Assembly: GCA_965223725.1 (NCBI GenBank)
Contig: CBDCXE010000005.1
Location: 186,001-250,000, forward strand
Direction of reading: 5' to 3'
DNA length: 64,000 nt
Origin: CBDCXE01 sp965223725 [NCBI: Nitrospinota bacterium]
GTDB lineage: Bacteria > Nitrospinota_A > UBA7883
Below the pieces are notes generated by a model. It did not search any database. It saw nothing but the letters and a program-made list of their open reading frames with translations, and was not told the origin of the DNA. Made by a program: the position numbers and the translations under genes. Position 1 is the first letter of the stretch. Every line of letters starts with the position of its first letter. Below are positions 1 through 8,544 of the stretch, piece after piece.

Positions 1-240
1 GGTCAGGTGGTTGATCGTGGTTATTCTGTCCCGTCGGTGTCGAAACGTTTAGGTGTATCTGATCACAGCCTTTACAAGTGGGTCCGGGAGTCAGGTAAAA
101 GCAGTAATGATCGCTCCGTGGATGATCTGGATGCGGTTCGTCGCGAGAACGCCCGTTTGAAGGCGGAGCTGAAACGGGTTGAGGAGGAGCGGGACATACT
201 AAAAAAGGCCACAGCGTACTTCGCCAAGGTGTCCGGGTGA
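1..240 (+). CDS. IS3-family transposase OrfA (partial, open at window start)
   Basis: The reading frame is open from base 1, so the true start lies outside. The visible part has a helix-turn-helix (SVSKRLGVSDHSLYKWVR) followed by a leucine-zipper-like helix (ENARLKAELKRVEEERDILKKA), the standard layout of IS3-family OrfA. Known role: DNA binding and multimerisation. The fusion product OrfAB is the active transposase. It overlaps orfB by 4 nt and shares the frameshift site at 201-207. Confidence 0.88.
   Translation, partial: GQVVDRGYSVPSVSKRLGVSDHSLYKWVRESGKSSNDRSVDDLDAVRRENARLKAELKRVEEERDILKKATAYFAKVSG
201..207 (+). promoter_or_regulatory. Programmed -1 frameshift site (A6G)
   Basis: The heptamer A AAA AAG lies in the orfA frame near its 3' end. 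The -1 frame is open from here through the orfB start at 237, so slippage would produce the OrfAB fusion. This is the usual arrangement in the IS3 family. Confidence 0.8.
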
Positions 241-1100
241 GGTACGCGTTTATCCGTGATCATCGTGATCGGTTCCGTGTGACATCGATGTGCCGAGTGT
301 TGCGGACATGCCGCAGCGGGTTTTACTCCTGGCTAAAATCTCCGTTATCTGATCGTGATCGGGAAGACCGCAGGTTGCTGGTGAAGATAAAGGAATCGTA
401 TATTGCCAGCGGCAAGGTATATGGCAGTCCCCGGGTTCATCGTGACCTGGTGGAGGCTGGTGAGCGTATCGGCGAGAAGCGGGTGGCCCGTTTGATGAGG
501 TCTGCTGGTATTGCGGCTATCCGTGGTTACCGTAAGCCCCGTTATAAATCTGGCTCTCCTTGTGTGATGGCTCCTAACCGGTTGGGGCAATGTTTTGATG
601 TAGACGGTCCAGACCAGGCGTGGGTGACTGATATTACTTACATCCGCACCTGGGAGGGATGGCTTTATCTTGCGGTGGTGATGGACCTGTACTCCCGGCT
701 GGTTGTTGGCTGGTCTATGGGGTCCGCTTTGGCCAGGGGGTTGGTGTTGGATGCGCTACTGATGTCGGTTTGGCGGCGCAGGCCAAAGGAGAAGGTTATA
801 GTTCACTCGGATCAAGGGTCACAGTATGGCAGCGATGACTGGATCAGGTTTTGTGATGATAACAATCTTGTTACCAGCATGAGCCGACGTGGTAACTGTT
901 ATGACAACGCCGTGGCGGAGTCGTTTTTTAGCAGTCTGAAGAAGGAGCGGATCAGGCGCAGGATATACAGAACGCGTAAAGAGGCCCGGTCTGATATATT
1001 TGAATATATAGAGATGTTTTACAACAGGACAAGACGTCACAGCTACGTAGGATACGTCAGCCCAATGGAATTTGAGCAAGCCTCAAAACAACGGGCTTAA
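237..1100 (+). CDS. IS3-family transposase OrfB, DDE integrase core
   Basis: A 287-residue OrfB. It has an N-terminal HTH_21-like region (KESYIASGKVYGSPRVHRDL) and an rve catalytic core with the DDE triad visible in VTDITYI, HSDQGSQY and NAVAESFFSSLKKE. The C-terminus has the family motif YNRTRRHS. The GTG at 237 overlaps the orfA stop. In vivo the protein is probably made mainly as an OrfAB fusion by slippage at 201-207. Length and motifs are complete, with no disruption. Confidence 0.92.
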   Translation: MRYAFIRDHRDRFRVTSMCRVLRTCRSGFYSWLKSPLSDRDREDRRLLVKIKESYIASGKVYGSPRVHRDLVEAGERIGEKRVARLMRSAGIAAIRGYRKPRYKSGSPCVMAPNRLGQCFDVDGPDQAWVTDITYIRTWEGWLYLAVVMDLYSRLVVGWSMGSALARGLVLDALLMSVWRRRPKEKVIVHSDQGSQYGSDDWIRFCDDNNLVTSMSRRGNCYDNAVAESFFSSLKKERIRRRIYRTRKEARSDIFEYIEMFYNRTRRHSYVGYVSPMEFEQASKQRA

Positions 1101-1101
1101 A

Positions 1102-1126
1102 TGTCCACTATAACGGGGGAAGTCCA
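1102..1126 (+). repeat. Right terminal inverted repeat of the IS3-family element
   Basis: This 25-bp stretch directly follows the orfB stop. Its reverse complement starts TGGACTTCCCCCGTTATAG, matching the TG...CA end style of IS3-family elements. The partner repeat is outside the window, so the exact boundary is inferred. Confidence 0.65.
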
Positions 1127-1128
1127 AG

Positions 1129-1157
1129 TTGACAATTAACTTATACGGAACTATAGT
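1129..1157 (+). promoter_or_regulatory. Sigma70-like promoter just outside the IS end
   Basis: A perfect -35 box TTGACA (1129-1134) and a -10 box TATAGT (1152-1157) are separated by exactly 17 bp. It points right, towards the XRE gene at 1436. It starts 3 bp beyond the inferred IS end, so it belongs to the host island rather than the IS. Confidence 0.55.
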
Positions 1158-1435
1158 GAAAGCATAATATTGAGTGCAATGAGTTTGGAGAATGAAAATA
1201 TTTATTTTAGACGTTGGCTTTGATTTTTCACATAGCGGTTTGTGTAATGAACAGGAGCCAGTCACTAACCGGGAATCCTGGCCTGTGAGCTCTGAGCAAC
1301 GCATTTTTATACTCGCAACCATCTTTTAGTTTTATCAATATCAGATATTATTGAATTAACCAAAGTTACAGGTAGTAATTATAATTCCGTTAATAGTAAA
1401 TAGTCAATTTCTCATTTCGTCTATAGGGAACTATT
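1158..1435. other. AT-rich intergenic region, no convincing gene
   Basis: About 280 bp between the promoter and the XRE gene. It contains a 45-codon open frame at 1192-1329 (begins MKIFILDVGFDFSHSG) with GGAG placed too close to its ATG, and I do not recognise it. It is either a long leader or decayed DNA. No hairpin terminator was seen. Confidence 0.4.
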
Positions 1436-1801
1436 ATGGTCGGTAGTCGTCTACGTCAGTATCGAAAAGTAAAAAAAATGATGGCCAAAACCCTTGCGAA
1501 GCTCATAGGAATATCCCAAGGCTCGCTGTCAGATATCGAAAACGGAAAGACGAAACCATCATCTGATACCATAGCCTCAATTATTCGGCAAACGGATGTC
1601 AATCCCACCTGGCTCATGACCGGAGACGGCCCTATGCTGGTTGGAAAAATCAAGGAGGATATCGACAGCGTCAGTAAAATCGTCCTTGAGCATATGAAGG
1701 AAATGGATGAAGACGCGAGGCGCGACGTCTTAAAATACCTTCAAGAGAAGAAACTTCTCACCGAACTCCTCAATGAAAGACAAGAACAAAAAGCGTCGTA
1801 A
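1436..1801 (+). CDS. XRE/Cro-CI family DNA-binding regulator
   Basis: A 121-residue protein with an N-terminal HTH_3 domain (residues about 4-60; ISQGSLSDIENGKTKPSSDTI is the recognition region), a short linker containing WLMTGDGPM, and a charged alpha-helical tail. The WLMTGxGP motif is common in phage and island repressors of this class. It is convergent with the integrase, 12 bp away. The gene is AT-rich compared with the chromosome to the right, consistent with an integrated element. It is probably the repressor or excision control gene of the island; its target is unknown. Confidence 0.8.
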   Translation: MVGSRLRQYRKVKKMMAKTLAKLIGISQGSLSDIENGKTKPSSDTIASIIRQTDVNPTWLMTGDGPMLVGKIKEDIDSVSKIVLEHMKEMDEDARRDVLKYLQEKKLLTELLNERQEQKAS

Positions 1802-1812
1802 GTAGCAAAGAT

Positions 1813-2943
1813 TTATCTTGTATTTTCTTTGCTATCCAGATTTCTAGTTTTCTCCATTGCAAGGGCGACAGTCTCTGAAGCCTGGATGGCCCACTCTTTA
1901 GAAATATGGATGTAACGTTCGGTTGTTTGAACCTGGCTGTGCGTCATGAGAGTTTTCAATGTAAACAGGTCTACACCATTGACTGCGGCAATGGTCCCGA
2001 ACGTGTGGCGTAAATCATGGAAGCGAAACTTTTTCGCCAGGCAGGCTCGTTTTTTGATCCTTTCCCACGATCTCTTGAATCCAACACGTTCACCTCCACT
2101 TTTCCCTGGAAAAACATAAGGACTGCTGGATCGGGGATGATTTTCCAATACAGCCTTTAGCGCCGAATTCATTGGTATGACATGTGTTTCTCCTTCTTTA
2201 CCCCCTTTGGGTTGACGCAGGAATATCAGGTTGCGTTCAAAGTCCAGATCATCCCAACGTAACCGGAAAATAGCCGACCTCCTCATTCCAGTGTACAAAG
2301 CAGTCAGGACAATGCCACGGGACTGTGGATCATGGTCGAGTTCGACCGCAGATAGGAGCGCTTTCATTTCTGGTTCAGTTAACACTTCTGTCTTTTCCGA
2401 TTTGTATTTGGGAACAATAATCTTGAAATTCAAAGGATCGCATAGTCCCTTCTCTTCACCAAACCTGACTATCCGCTTAATGAATCCTACGATATAAACA
2501 GCAGTTCTATACTTTCCAGCTTTTTGCAGTCGTATCCGTAAACGATCCACATCCAGTGGCTCCAGCTGTGATGGTTCTTTCATGCCGAGATCGTTTCTTA
2601 GATGCTTGTCATAAGTTCTTACCTCCCGGTCTCGTGATCTGTGGTAATGCTTTTGGTCGAGATAAATTTCCCAAATACGGTTTAAGGAGTACGTTTCTTT
2701 TGCAACAACCTTAAACTTCTCTCTATCAATTCTGCGCTCTTTATTTGATCTTTCACCAAAAACTCGACGCAACCTTATTTGGTTCGCCCTTGCCGCCGTC
2801 ACTCCAGGAGCAAATCCAACGGGTTCTTCAATGCGTTTGCCCGACTCTGAATGATAGTATCGGATATAGAACTTTTTTCCTGCTTTTGTCCTAATGAAGA
2901 AAACATCTTGGTATTTGGTTTTTTGTCGTTTGTAAGCTGGCAT
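1813..2943 (-). CDS. Tyrosine recombinase (island/phage integrase)
   Basis: A 376-residue integrase. The N-terminal part is an arm-binding/SAM-like core-binding domain (to about residue 180). The catalytic domain shows the R...HxxR...H...Y set: the Arg in TGMRRSAIFRLRW, HDLRHTFG, the His in LMTHSQ, and the Tyr nucleophile in TTERYIHIS. GGAGG lies about 8 nt before the ATG. The gene sits 132 bp from the 3' end of a tRNA-Lys gene and is read in the same direction, away from it. This is the classic position of an integrase that used the tRNA 3' end as attB. The element would extend left beyond the window. Confidence 0.93.
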   Translation of the reverse strand: MPAYKRQKTKYQDVFFIRTKAGKKFYIRYYHSESGKRIEEPVGFAPGVTAARANQIRLRRVFGERSNKERRIDREKFKVVAKETYSLNRIWEIYLDQKHYHRSRDREVRTYDKHLRNDLGMKEPSQLEPLDVDRLRIRLQKAGKYRTAVYIVGFIKRIVRFGEEKGLCDPLNFKIIVPKYKSEKTEVLTEPEMKALLSAVELDHDPQSRGIVLTALYTGMRRSAIFRLRWDDLDFERNLIFLRQPKGGKEGETHVIPMNSALKAVLENHPRSSSPYVFPGKSGGERVGFKRSWERIKKRACLAKKFRFHDLRHTFGTIAAVNGVDLFTLKTLMTHSQVQTTERYIHISKEWAIQASETVALAMEKTRNLDSKENTR

Positions 2944-2999
2944 CTGAGCGATCCTCCAAAAAAATCCTGTCGTAAATAAATGTAAAAACAGGGAAGCTT

Positions 3000-3020
3000 T
3001 GGGGGGAATATGGGGGGAAT
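3000..3020. repeat. Paired TGGGGGGAAT repeats between integrase and tRNA
   Basis: Two identical 10-bp direct repeats start at 3000 and 3011, followed by a T run. Short direct repeats between an integrase gene and its att site often act as arm-type recombinase binding sites. That role is inferred from position only. Confidence 0.4.
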
Positions 3021-3075
3021 TTTTTCCGCTATGTTTATCGCCGGTTTCCAGAAGGCTCTAACCCATTGAAAAACA

Positions 3076-3151
<76 letters not shown>

Positions 3152-3341
3152 ACCGATTTTTATTCAATAAGTTACAACACAAGGGAGTTCTGTCTCTGGA
3201 GTTGTCAATGTATAAACTCAAGAGCTATTATACACTGCGAACCGGCCGTTTCTACCTTTAATCTTGATCCATACGCTAGAAACGTGTTGCTTGCCAGCAG
3301 GGAAGGGTGTTGCAAAAGTGCGGTTGATGTTTGACCTGGCT

Positions 3342-3635
3342 TTATAGCCAGGCCATAGGTTTGTGTTTCTCCACGAGGTCAACGAATTCGTCATAGCCGA
3401 CCAGCTTGACACCATCCACCAGGCTGGAAATTCCGCGCGCTTTGGTGTCCGGCTCCAGGGCCAGCACTTCGTTCGATTCCATAATCTTTTTCAGTTTCGT
3501 TTCATAGTTGGTACCAGCTTTTGCCGCCAGTACACCATCCTCTATGAGCAGTATGGGTGACCCGGATGTGGCGATTCTTGCGCATTCGTCCAGGGCGCTG
3601 TTGCTGAAAGGTGATTTATTTACTGTATGTAGCAC
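3342..3635 (-). CDS. dsrH: DsrH/TusB-family sulfur-relay subunit
   Basis: A 97-residue protein of the DsrH/TusB family (MLHTVNKSPFSNSALDECAR...LLIEDGVLAA). The family's conserved cysteine is Cys18. Known role: with DsrE and DsrF it forms a hexamer that passes persulfide sulfur, in sulfur oxidisers from TusA to DsrC and in Escherichia coli for tRNA 2-thiolation. It is the last gene of dsrE-dsrF-dsrH. A 7-bp hairpin overlaps its stop codon but has no T-run. No dsrAB or dsrC is visible, so the acceptor here is unknown. Confidence 0.85.
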   Translation of the reverse strand: MLHTVNKSPFSNSALDECARIATSGSPILLIEDGVLAAKAGTNYETKLKKIMESNEVLALEPDTKARGISSLVDGVKLVGYDEFVDLVEKHKPMAWL

Positions 3636-3653
3636 TAGTCTCTCCTGTTGTCT

Positions 3654-4043
3654 TTAATAAGGTATTGCGGCGTGCTGTTCTTCCATGATGGCGCCCAGCT
3701 CATCGGATTCTTTAACCTCCACAGGTATAGCGAAATCGTCTGGTGTCAGGCCTCGCTCTTCCATGGAGACCCTGTCGACGTATATTTTTTCCACGTCATA
3801 ATCTTCCAGCGCGCCATAGGTTTTGATAAACCCTTTGATGCCGATGTCGTCGGTGTTCTGATCCTTGACAAGCGCAAACACACCATCACCGATAAACGCC
3901 ATGGAAAGATCCTGCTCATACGCCGCCATGATTAATACAGTCTCCAGCCCTTCATAGCTATAGATGGTTCCGTGGGGGGCCTTGCGCATCACAAAAATGA
4001 TCTTTTTAATATTTTCGTCCATCTCTTCCATTTCATCATTCAT
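3654..4043 (-). CDS. dsrF: DsrF/TusC-family sulfur-relay subunit
   Basis: A 129-residue DsrE/F-fold protein (IIFVMRKAPHGTIYSYEGLE...AFIGDGVFALVKDQ) matching DsrF/TusC in order and length. AAGGG lies about 8 nt before the ATG. Family members have no catalytic cysteine essential for transfer, and none is seen here. It sits 13 bp after dsrE and 18 bp before dsrH, so the three are surely co-transcribed. Confidence 0.82.
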   Translation of the reverse strand: MNDEMEEMDENIKKIIFVMRKAPHGTIYSYEGLETVLIMAAYEQDLSMAFIGDGVFALVKDQNTDDIGIKGFIKTYGALEDYDVEKIYVDRVSMEERGLTPDDFAIPVEVKESDELGAIMEEQHAAIPY

Positions 4044-4056
4044 ATTAATGCCCTTC

Positions 4057-4413
4057 CTAACCGAATGTCACGAGCCTGTCGGCTTCGATTGTCATATCCG
4101 TAAGCTGACCCAGTCCGGATATCCTTGTACCCTCAACAATATGCCCATCCTTGATACCGCGCCTTTTGGACGCCGCGATGCAGGCGACGATGTCCACGCC
4201 GTTATCCTTGCCCAGCTCGGTCCAGCGGTCGTAAATGTTGCGGTCATCTTGGGGTGGTTCGCCCATGTTGTTCACGTTCATCACCCCGTTGTGATAAAAG
4301 AAAACACCAACAATCGAATGACCCTTGCCCAATGCGGCTTTTATAAAGTGGTATGCCGTATCGGCCGCCTGATTGTTGTATGGAACCTCGAGAACCTGAA
4401 CAGCGATTTTCAT
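4057..4413 (-). CDS. dsrE: DsrE/TusD-family sulfur-relay subunit
   Basis: I chose the internal ATG at 4413 (MKIAVQVLEVPYNNQ), which has GGGAGAGG just upstream, over a longer open frame. This gives 118 residues, the family's usual length. The active cysteine is visible in DIVACIAASKRRG, matching the sulfur-accepting Cys of TusD/DsrE. First gene of the minus-strand dsrEFH operon; its promoter must lie in the 120 bp shared with the divergent epimerase. In known systems DsrE receives sulfur from TusA; a TusA-like candidate lies at 32201-32512. Confidence 0.85.
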   Translation of the reverse strand: MKIAVQVLEVPYNNQAADTAYHFIKAALGKGHSIVGVFFYHNGVMNVNNMGEPPQDDRNIYDRWTELGKDNGVDIVACIAASKRRGIKDGHIVEGTRISGLGQLTDMTIEADRLVTFG

Positions 4414-4533
4414 AGCCTCTCCCGATAAAGTTGTAAAATAAAATTTTGCGCCGGCTTTACTTTTTACGCTAGCGCACATTCAATATTGATGTTAAAACCT
4501 GCAGTTAGATTCAATATATTACGGGGAAGCCGA

Positions 4534-5490
4534 ATGGGAGTCAAATATAAGGCTGTATTAGTAACCGGGGGGGCTGGGTTCATCGGCTCTCATGTGGTGG
4601 AGGAGTTGCTAAAGCGTGGGCAGAAAGCAGTTGTGCTGGATGATCTTTCCACTGGCAAGTTGGACAATCTGCCGGTTGACTCGGCGGATGTTGAGTTTGT
4701 GCATGGGTCTATTAATGATAGCGATATTGTGGATGAATTAATAAAAAGATGCGATTCCATCATCCACCTGGCTGCTGTGGCATCTGTTCAAAAGTCGATA
4801 GTGGACCCGTTAGGAACCCATAAGGTAAATTGTGACGGAACCATCACCTTGCTGGATTCAGCTAAGCGAAATGGTGTTGATCGGTTTGTTATGGCTTCCA
4901 CTGCGGCTGTTTATGGCAGTGGCGCTGTAATACCTGTTTCCGAGAGCGATACCCCGGATCCACTCACTCCTTATGCCATAGATAAACTAACCTCTGAAAG
5001 ATACTTAAATTTCTATAATTCCAGTTTAGGGATGAAGACAACCGCATTTCGGTTGTTCAATGTATACGGGCCGAGGCAGGACCCGGGTTCGCCATATTCA
5101 GGGGTGATAAGCATATTCATTAAAAACGCTCTGGAGGGTGGAAATCTGACAGTCTATGGTGATGGCAGTCAGACCAGGGACTTTGTTTATGTCAAAGATG
5201 TGGCCCGCCTTTTTGTCGAATCGCTGGGTATAGAAACGCTTATCGGACAAACTGTTAATGTGGCCACCGGCCAATCAGTATCCCTCAATGACCTGGTTCT
5301 GAACATGGAAAAGGTTATCGGCAATAAATTAGAAGTTATAAATGAAGATTTTCGGACGGGAGATATTGTGCATTCTTCTGCTAATGTTAATCGTTTGGAT
5401 AAGCTATATGGCGCAATACCAGATATTACACTGGAGTCTGGTTTAAAAAGCCTGGTGGATTATGAGCGGAAAAAGCGGAAAAGCAAATGA
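4534..5490 (+). CDS. NAD-dependent sugar-nucleotide epimerase/dehydratase (GalE/WbpP-like SDR)
   Basis: A 318-residue extended SDR protein. The nucleotide-binding motif is [10 protein letters not shown], the catalytic Ser/Thr region is STAAVYG, and the YxxxK pair is in TPYAIDK. The ATG at 4534 has GGGGAAG upstream and starts the protein at the Rossmann fold. Known relatives are UDP-glucose and UDP-GlcNAc 4-epimerases that make sugar donors for polysaccharide or LPS. Substrate cannot be told from sequence alone. It is monocistronic, divergent from dsrEFH and convergent with fadL. Confidence 0.82.
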   Translation: MGVKYKAVLVTGGAGFIGSHVVEELLKRGQKAVVLDDLSTGKLDNLPVDSADVEFVHGSINDSDIVDELIKRCDSIIHLAAVASVQKSIVDPLGTHKVNCDGTITLLDSAKRNGVDRFVMASTAAVYGSGAVIPVSESDTPDPLTPYAIDKLTSERYLNFYNSSLGMKTTAFRLFNVYGPRQDPGSPYSGVISIFIKNALEGGNLTVYGDGSQTRDFVYVKDVARLFVESLGIETLIGQTVNVATGQSVSLNDLVLNMEKVIGNKLEVINEDFRTGDIVHSSANVNRLDKLYGAIPDITLESGLKSLVDYERKKRKSK

Positions 5491-5521
5491 TCGCGCGAAC
5501 CGTTAAACCGGAACGCGCGAT
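5490..5521. terminator. Possible bidirectional hairpin terminator
   Basis: An 8-bp perfect inverted repeat (ATCGCGCG / CGCGCGAT) with a 16-nt loop lies between the convergent epimerase and FadL genes. There is no good T-run on either side, so strength is uncertain. Confidence 0.45.
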
Positions 5522-5535
5522 TCCCGGATCAAATA

Positions 5536-6840
5536 TTAATTACTAAACTGGTAACCCACTGAAATACCAAATATATTCGTGGTTGTTTTATAATCACCAT
5601 TCACAGAACTGAACGGGGCGCCAACATTGTTGTTGACCGTCCGCGTATCTGACCACAAATAAGCGTAGGACGCGTCGATGGTAAAATTATCTGTAGCTTT
5701 ATAGCCAACCCCCAGGCTGACCAGCTTCCTGTCCACATCTGGGAGGCGTGGAGTAAGGTTCTCTTCAGGAATTGGGGTTGGGTCATGGTAGAATCCGGCG
5801 CGCAACGTTGTCTGCTCGTTATATTTATATGCCGCGCCCACACGGATGGCTACAACATTCTTCCAATCATACTTTGTAATTCTCTGCGCTGGCAGCAAAG
5901 CCGTGCCAGTGGGAGCGATCAGTGGATTTGAGAATTTGAAATCAAGCTCTTTTATGGATGACCAACCGGTGTAGTCAAAATCAATCTCTACAGCTAACTT
6001 ATCTGTAGCCTGATAACCGATGCCAACAGCAAGGATGTCGGGATAGTTGATTTCCACTTCGGCGCCGGATTTGTAATCATCCCCAGAGAAACCTTTTGCC
6101 CTGAGCAGTGGAATCAAAGGCGCCGGGAAATTTAATATTTCGACATCACCGGTCACTTTCATTTTCATTCTGGACCTGTAGGAAACACCGACCTTAAATG
6201 CGTCCGTCGGCTTGACAAGCAAAGCCAGGTTAAAACCCCAGGCATCGCCATCGCCGGTAATGTTCGTGATGCCATCCGGCAGACCGGGCGCGCCAAGCGC
6301 GGCGCCGAAGGGATACATCGAATCGAACTTGGCGTCCGCCTTCATATAATTCACGCCCACCGCAGCGGAGAACATATCGCCAAACTTTCTTGCGACGTTC
6401 AGGTTGATCGTGCTGGTGATCAGCTTGGTTTCTGTCGCCTCATGCCGGAACGGGCCGGTCACGCTCCAGTTGGCGCCGGTACCGAAATTTGAAAAAAGCC
6501 CCAGCCCAACGGCCATGTCATAATCAGAAAAATTCTTGACAGCGTAAACATGTGGGATGGCAAAGGTTTCGTTAGCGTTTTCCAATGATACGCCTTGCCC
6601 GTCATAGGTTCCTTTTGGATCTATAAACTGTAAACCCGCTTTGGCGTTGTACTCGCCAATCTCCGTCATGGCGGCAGGGTTGTAGTAAACACTTGCGGCG
6701 TCTGACACATTGGCGACGTTGGCGTGTGCCATCCCCTGCCCGGCGTTATCCTGCTCTACTATACGAAATCCGGCGGCTTGCGCCATTGAAGGGGCAAACG
6801 CCATAGCGAAAACCAATACATAAAAAACCGTTTTTCTCAT
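5536..6840 (-). CDS. FadL/OmpP1-family outer-membrane transport protein
   Basis: 434 residues with a cleavable signal peptide ending ...PSMAQA before AGFRIVEQ. The mature N-terminus carries the FadL family hatch signature (NAGQGMAHANVANVSDAASV, then YYNPAAM). The rest is alternating beta-strand pattern ending in an aromatic-terminated strand (GYQFSN), expected of a 14-strand barrel. Known role: uptake of long-chain fatty acids or other hydrophobic compounds. The actual substrate is unknown. It stands alone, with a 224-bp AT-rich upstream region. Confidence 0.9.
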   Translation of the reverse strand: MRKTVFYVLVFAMAFAPSMAQAAGFRIVEQDNAGQGMAHANVANVSDAASVYYNPAAMTEIGEYNAKAGLQFIDPKGTYDGQGVSLENANETFAIPHVYAVKNFSDYDMAVGLGLFSNFGTGANWSVTGPFRHEATETKLITSTINLNVARKFGDMFSAAVGVNYMKADAKFDSMYPFGAALGAPGLPDGITNITGDGDAWGFNLALLVKPTDAFKVGVSYRSRMKMKVTGDVEILNFPAPLIPLLRAKGFSGDDYKSGAEVEINYPDILAVGIGYQATDKLAVEIDFDYTGWSSIKELDFKFSNPLIAPTGTALLPAQRITKYDWKNVVAIRVGAAYKYNEQTTLRAGFYHDPTPIPEENLTPRLPDVDRKLVSLGVGYKATDNFTIDASYAYLWSDTRTVNNNVGAPFSSVNGDYKTTTNIFGISVGYQFSN

Positions 6841-7064
6841 TTTACAACCCTGTTTAGTTACTTAATGTAAGAATTTGTAGTGTGGTTACTCTTTTCAAGC
6901 GCATTGCGCTCCACCTACTTTCAGATTTTAAATTATAACATGCGAACTTTTCGTTTGTATTGTATTTTCTGCAACAAAATGATAATTAGTATGCGGTCTT
7001 TATGTTGGAAAATATGAGGGTTAAAGGACCCTGCTCAAACTTATAAGCAAATAGAAAGATAAAA

Positions 7065-7448
7065 ATGCTTCTATATATTATCGAATCAGCCATACCATTA
7101 TTGACAGCGCTTTTAATATGGGCAGGCATCCTTGCGCTTAAAGGTGATCATAAAAAACATAAAAAAGTCGCTTTGACCTTTGCCGTAACCACATGGCTTT
7201 CATACATAATAGTTATTCTGCTCGTCCGGATGGGGTATAAAATCGAGGGTAAAGCGCCAGAATGGATTGTTAATTTACATCTTGTAATAATATATTGTAT
7301 TCCACCAGCTTTGGCGTTACTTGCGTATAGCGGATTGTGGTCCAGGCGTCCATTACATAAAAACCTTGCGGCTTTCATGGTGATTGCGTGGGCGGCCGCT
7401 TTGGTCACAGGGACTATGATATTCCTGATGGCCAGAGGGATATTATAG
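7065..7448 (+). CDS. DUF420-like four-helix membrane protein
   Basis: 127 residues with four membrane segments and conserved-looking histidines (GDHKKHKK, NLHLVI, RRPLHKN). Layout and His pattern resemble DUF420 proteins, which are often encoded with haem-copper oxidases; the Staphylococcus member CtaM is needed for quinol oxidase assembly. Its position 325 bp upstream of coxC fits a role in oxidase maturation. Assignment to DUF420 is from pattern recognition. Confidence 0.6.
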   Translation: MLLYIIESAIPLLTALLIWAGILALKGDHKKHKKVALTFAVTTWLSYIIVILLVRMGYKIEGKAPEWIVNLHLVIIYCIPPALALLAYSGLWSRRPLHKNLAAFMVIAWAAALVTGTMIFLMARGIL

Positions 7449-7773
7449 AAGCCTGATCAGAAATGTTTGTAACCGGAATAGAAGGCAAATTATATGCTTG
7501 AGCCGTGGAAATAAGTTATGGCGGCGGTAACAGCATTGGCATTAAAAATCGATAAAAAAAAGTTGCTTTATCCGGGATATATTGAGTATGATTAACGCGT
7601 TTACAAATATACAGTTTAGGAAGAAGACAAATTAAGCTAATAGGGGCTGGTAACGTCGTAGGTGTAGCCTGGAATAATATAACTGTTAGTAAATAATGGC
7701 GACGAGGGGATCGTCTGCCTTCTAAATATGGTAGTTCCAATATTCTAATTTCACATCTCTAAGGAGAATATCT
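7449..7773. other. Intergenic region upstream of the cox cluster
   Basis: 325 bp with no convincing gene, RNA or hairpin. It ends with AAGGAG ahead of coxC. It presumably holds the main cox promoter, which I could not place with confidence. Confidence 0.4.
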
Positions 7774-8538
7774 ATGGATGAAGGTCACGCAGAACATCAT
7801 GTGGAGCATCACTGGGAGACCAGCATATACCCAATTATACTGACAGCGGGTATATTTTTTGCCGTTCCTCTCGGGTTTTCCGCTATCTTCGAGTACGAAA
7901 GTGGTACTGCGGGGGCAGTATTGCTGGGGATTGGCGTACCCCTGATTCTTATCGGTATAGCCGGATGGGTTAGCGAAGGCATCGCTAATGCGGATAACGA
8001 GCCAGGCTATGCTTCAACAGGTCTTCCGATCTTTATTATTTCGGAAACCATGATCTTTTTGAGCCTGTTTGTCTCATACTGGATGCTCCGGCTCTCCGCA
8101 GATGTATGGCCGCCTCCGGGTACACCACATATTGGCCTGGCCATACCTATTATAATGACAATCATACTGATTAGCTCCAGTATCACTTATCACAAAGGTG
8201 AGGAATGCCTGGATGAAGGCGACAACGCGGGATTCCGTAAGTGGTTGTTGGTTACCATGGCGCTGGGAGCGGCCTTTCTAGGGTTTACTATCTATGAGTA
8301 TAGCCACCTGATCCACGAAGGGTTCACCTTTGGCTCCAACGCGAAAAGCACAGCGTTTTACTCGATCACCGGGTTCCATGCCTCCCATGTGGCAGTTGGT
8401 CTTGGTATCTTTCTGTTTGTGCTGATCCCGGCTATGAAAGACAAGATTAGCCATGTATTTGCTAAGGGCGCTGGGTTGTATTGGCATTTTGTCGATGTGA
8501 TCTGGTTTTTTGTTGTAAGCCAAATTTACTTCTGGTAA
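7774..8538 (+). CDS. coxC: Cytochrome c oxidase subunit III (aa3-type)
   Basis: 254 residues, seven predicted membrane segments and the subunit III signature elements (GLPIFIISETMIFLSLFVSY, FHASHVAVGLGIF, YWHFVDVIWFFVVSQIYFW). The N-terminus is histidine-rich (EGHAEHHVEHHW). AAGGAG lies 7 nt before the ATG. Known role: structural subunit of haem-copper oxidase in the inner membrane. It is unusual in being first in the cluster, before SCO and subunits II and I. The SCO gene starts 6 bp downstream. Confidence 0.95.
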   Translation: MDEGHAEHHVEHHWETSIYPIILTAGIFFAVPLGFSAIFEYESGTAGAVLLGIGVPLILIGIAGWVSEGIANADNEPGYASTGLPIFIISETMIFLSLFVSYWMLRLSADVWPPPGTPHIGLAIPIIMTIILISSSITYHKGEECLDEGDNAGFRKWLLVTMALGAAFLGFTIYEYSHLIHEGFTFGSNAKSTAFYSITGFHASHVAVGLGIFLFVLIPAMKDKISHVFAKGAGLYWHFVDVIWFFVVSQIYFW

Positions 8539-8544
8539 TCAGAA

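Larger units (their letters stand above)
1..1126 (+). mobile_element. IS3-family insertion sequence, 5' end outside the window
   Basis: The element consists of the IS3-type gene pair (orfA, then orfB in the -1 frame), an A6G slippery site between them, and a terminal sequence at 1102-1126 whose reverse complement begins TGGACTTCCCCC, an end typical of IS3-family elements. The left end lies before base 1, so the left inverted repeat and target duplication cannot be seen. Both transposase frames are uninterrupted in the visible part, so the copy may be active. Confidence 0.88.

Noticed and set aside
1192-1329. 45-codon frame downstream of the promoter at 1129
   Set aside because: GGAG is only one base from the ATG and the product resembles nothing known; mentioned only in the region note.
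3335-3352. Hairpin CCTGGCT-TTAT-AGCCAGG over the dsrH stop codon
   Set aside because: No T-run on the transcript side, so it is not called a terminator.
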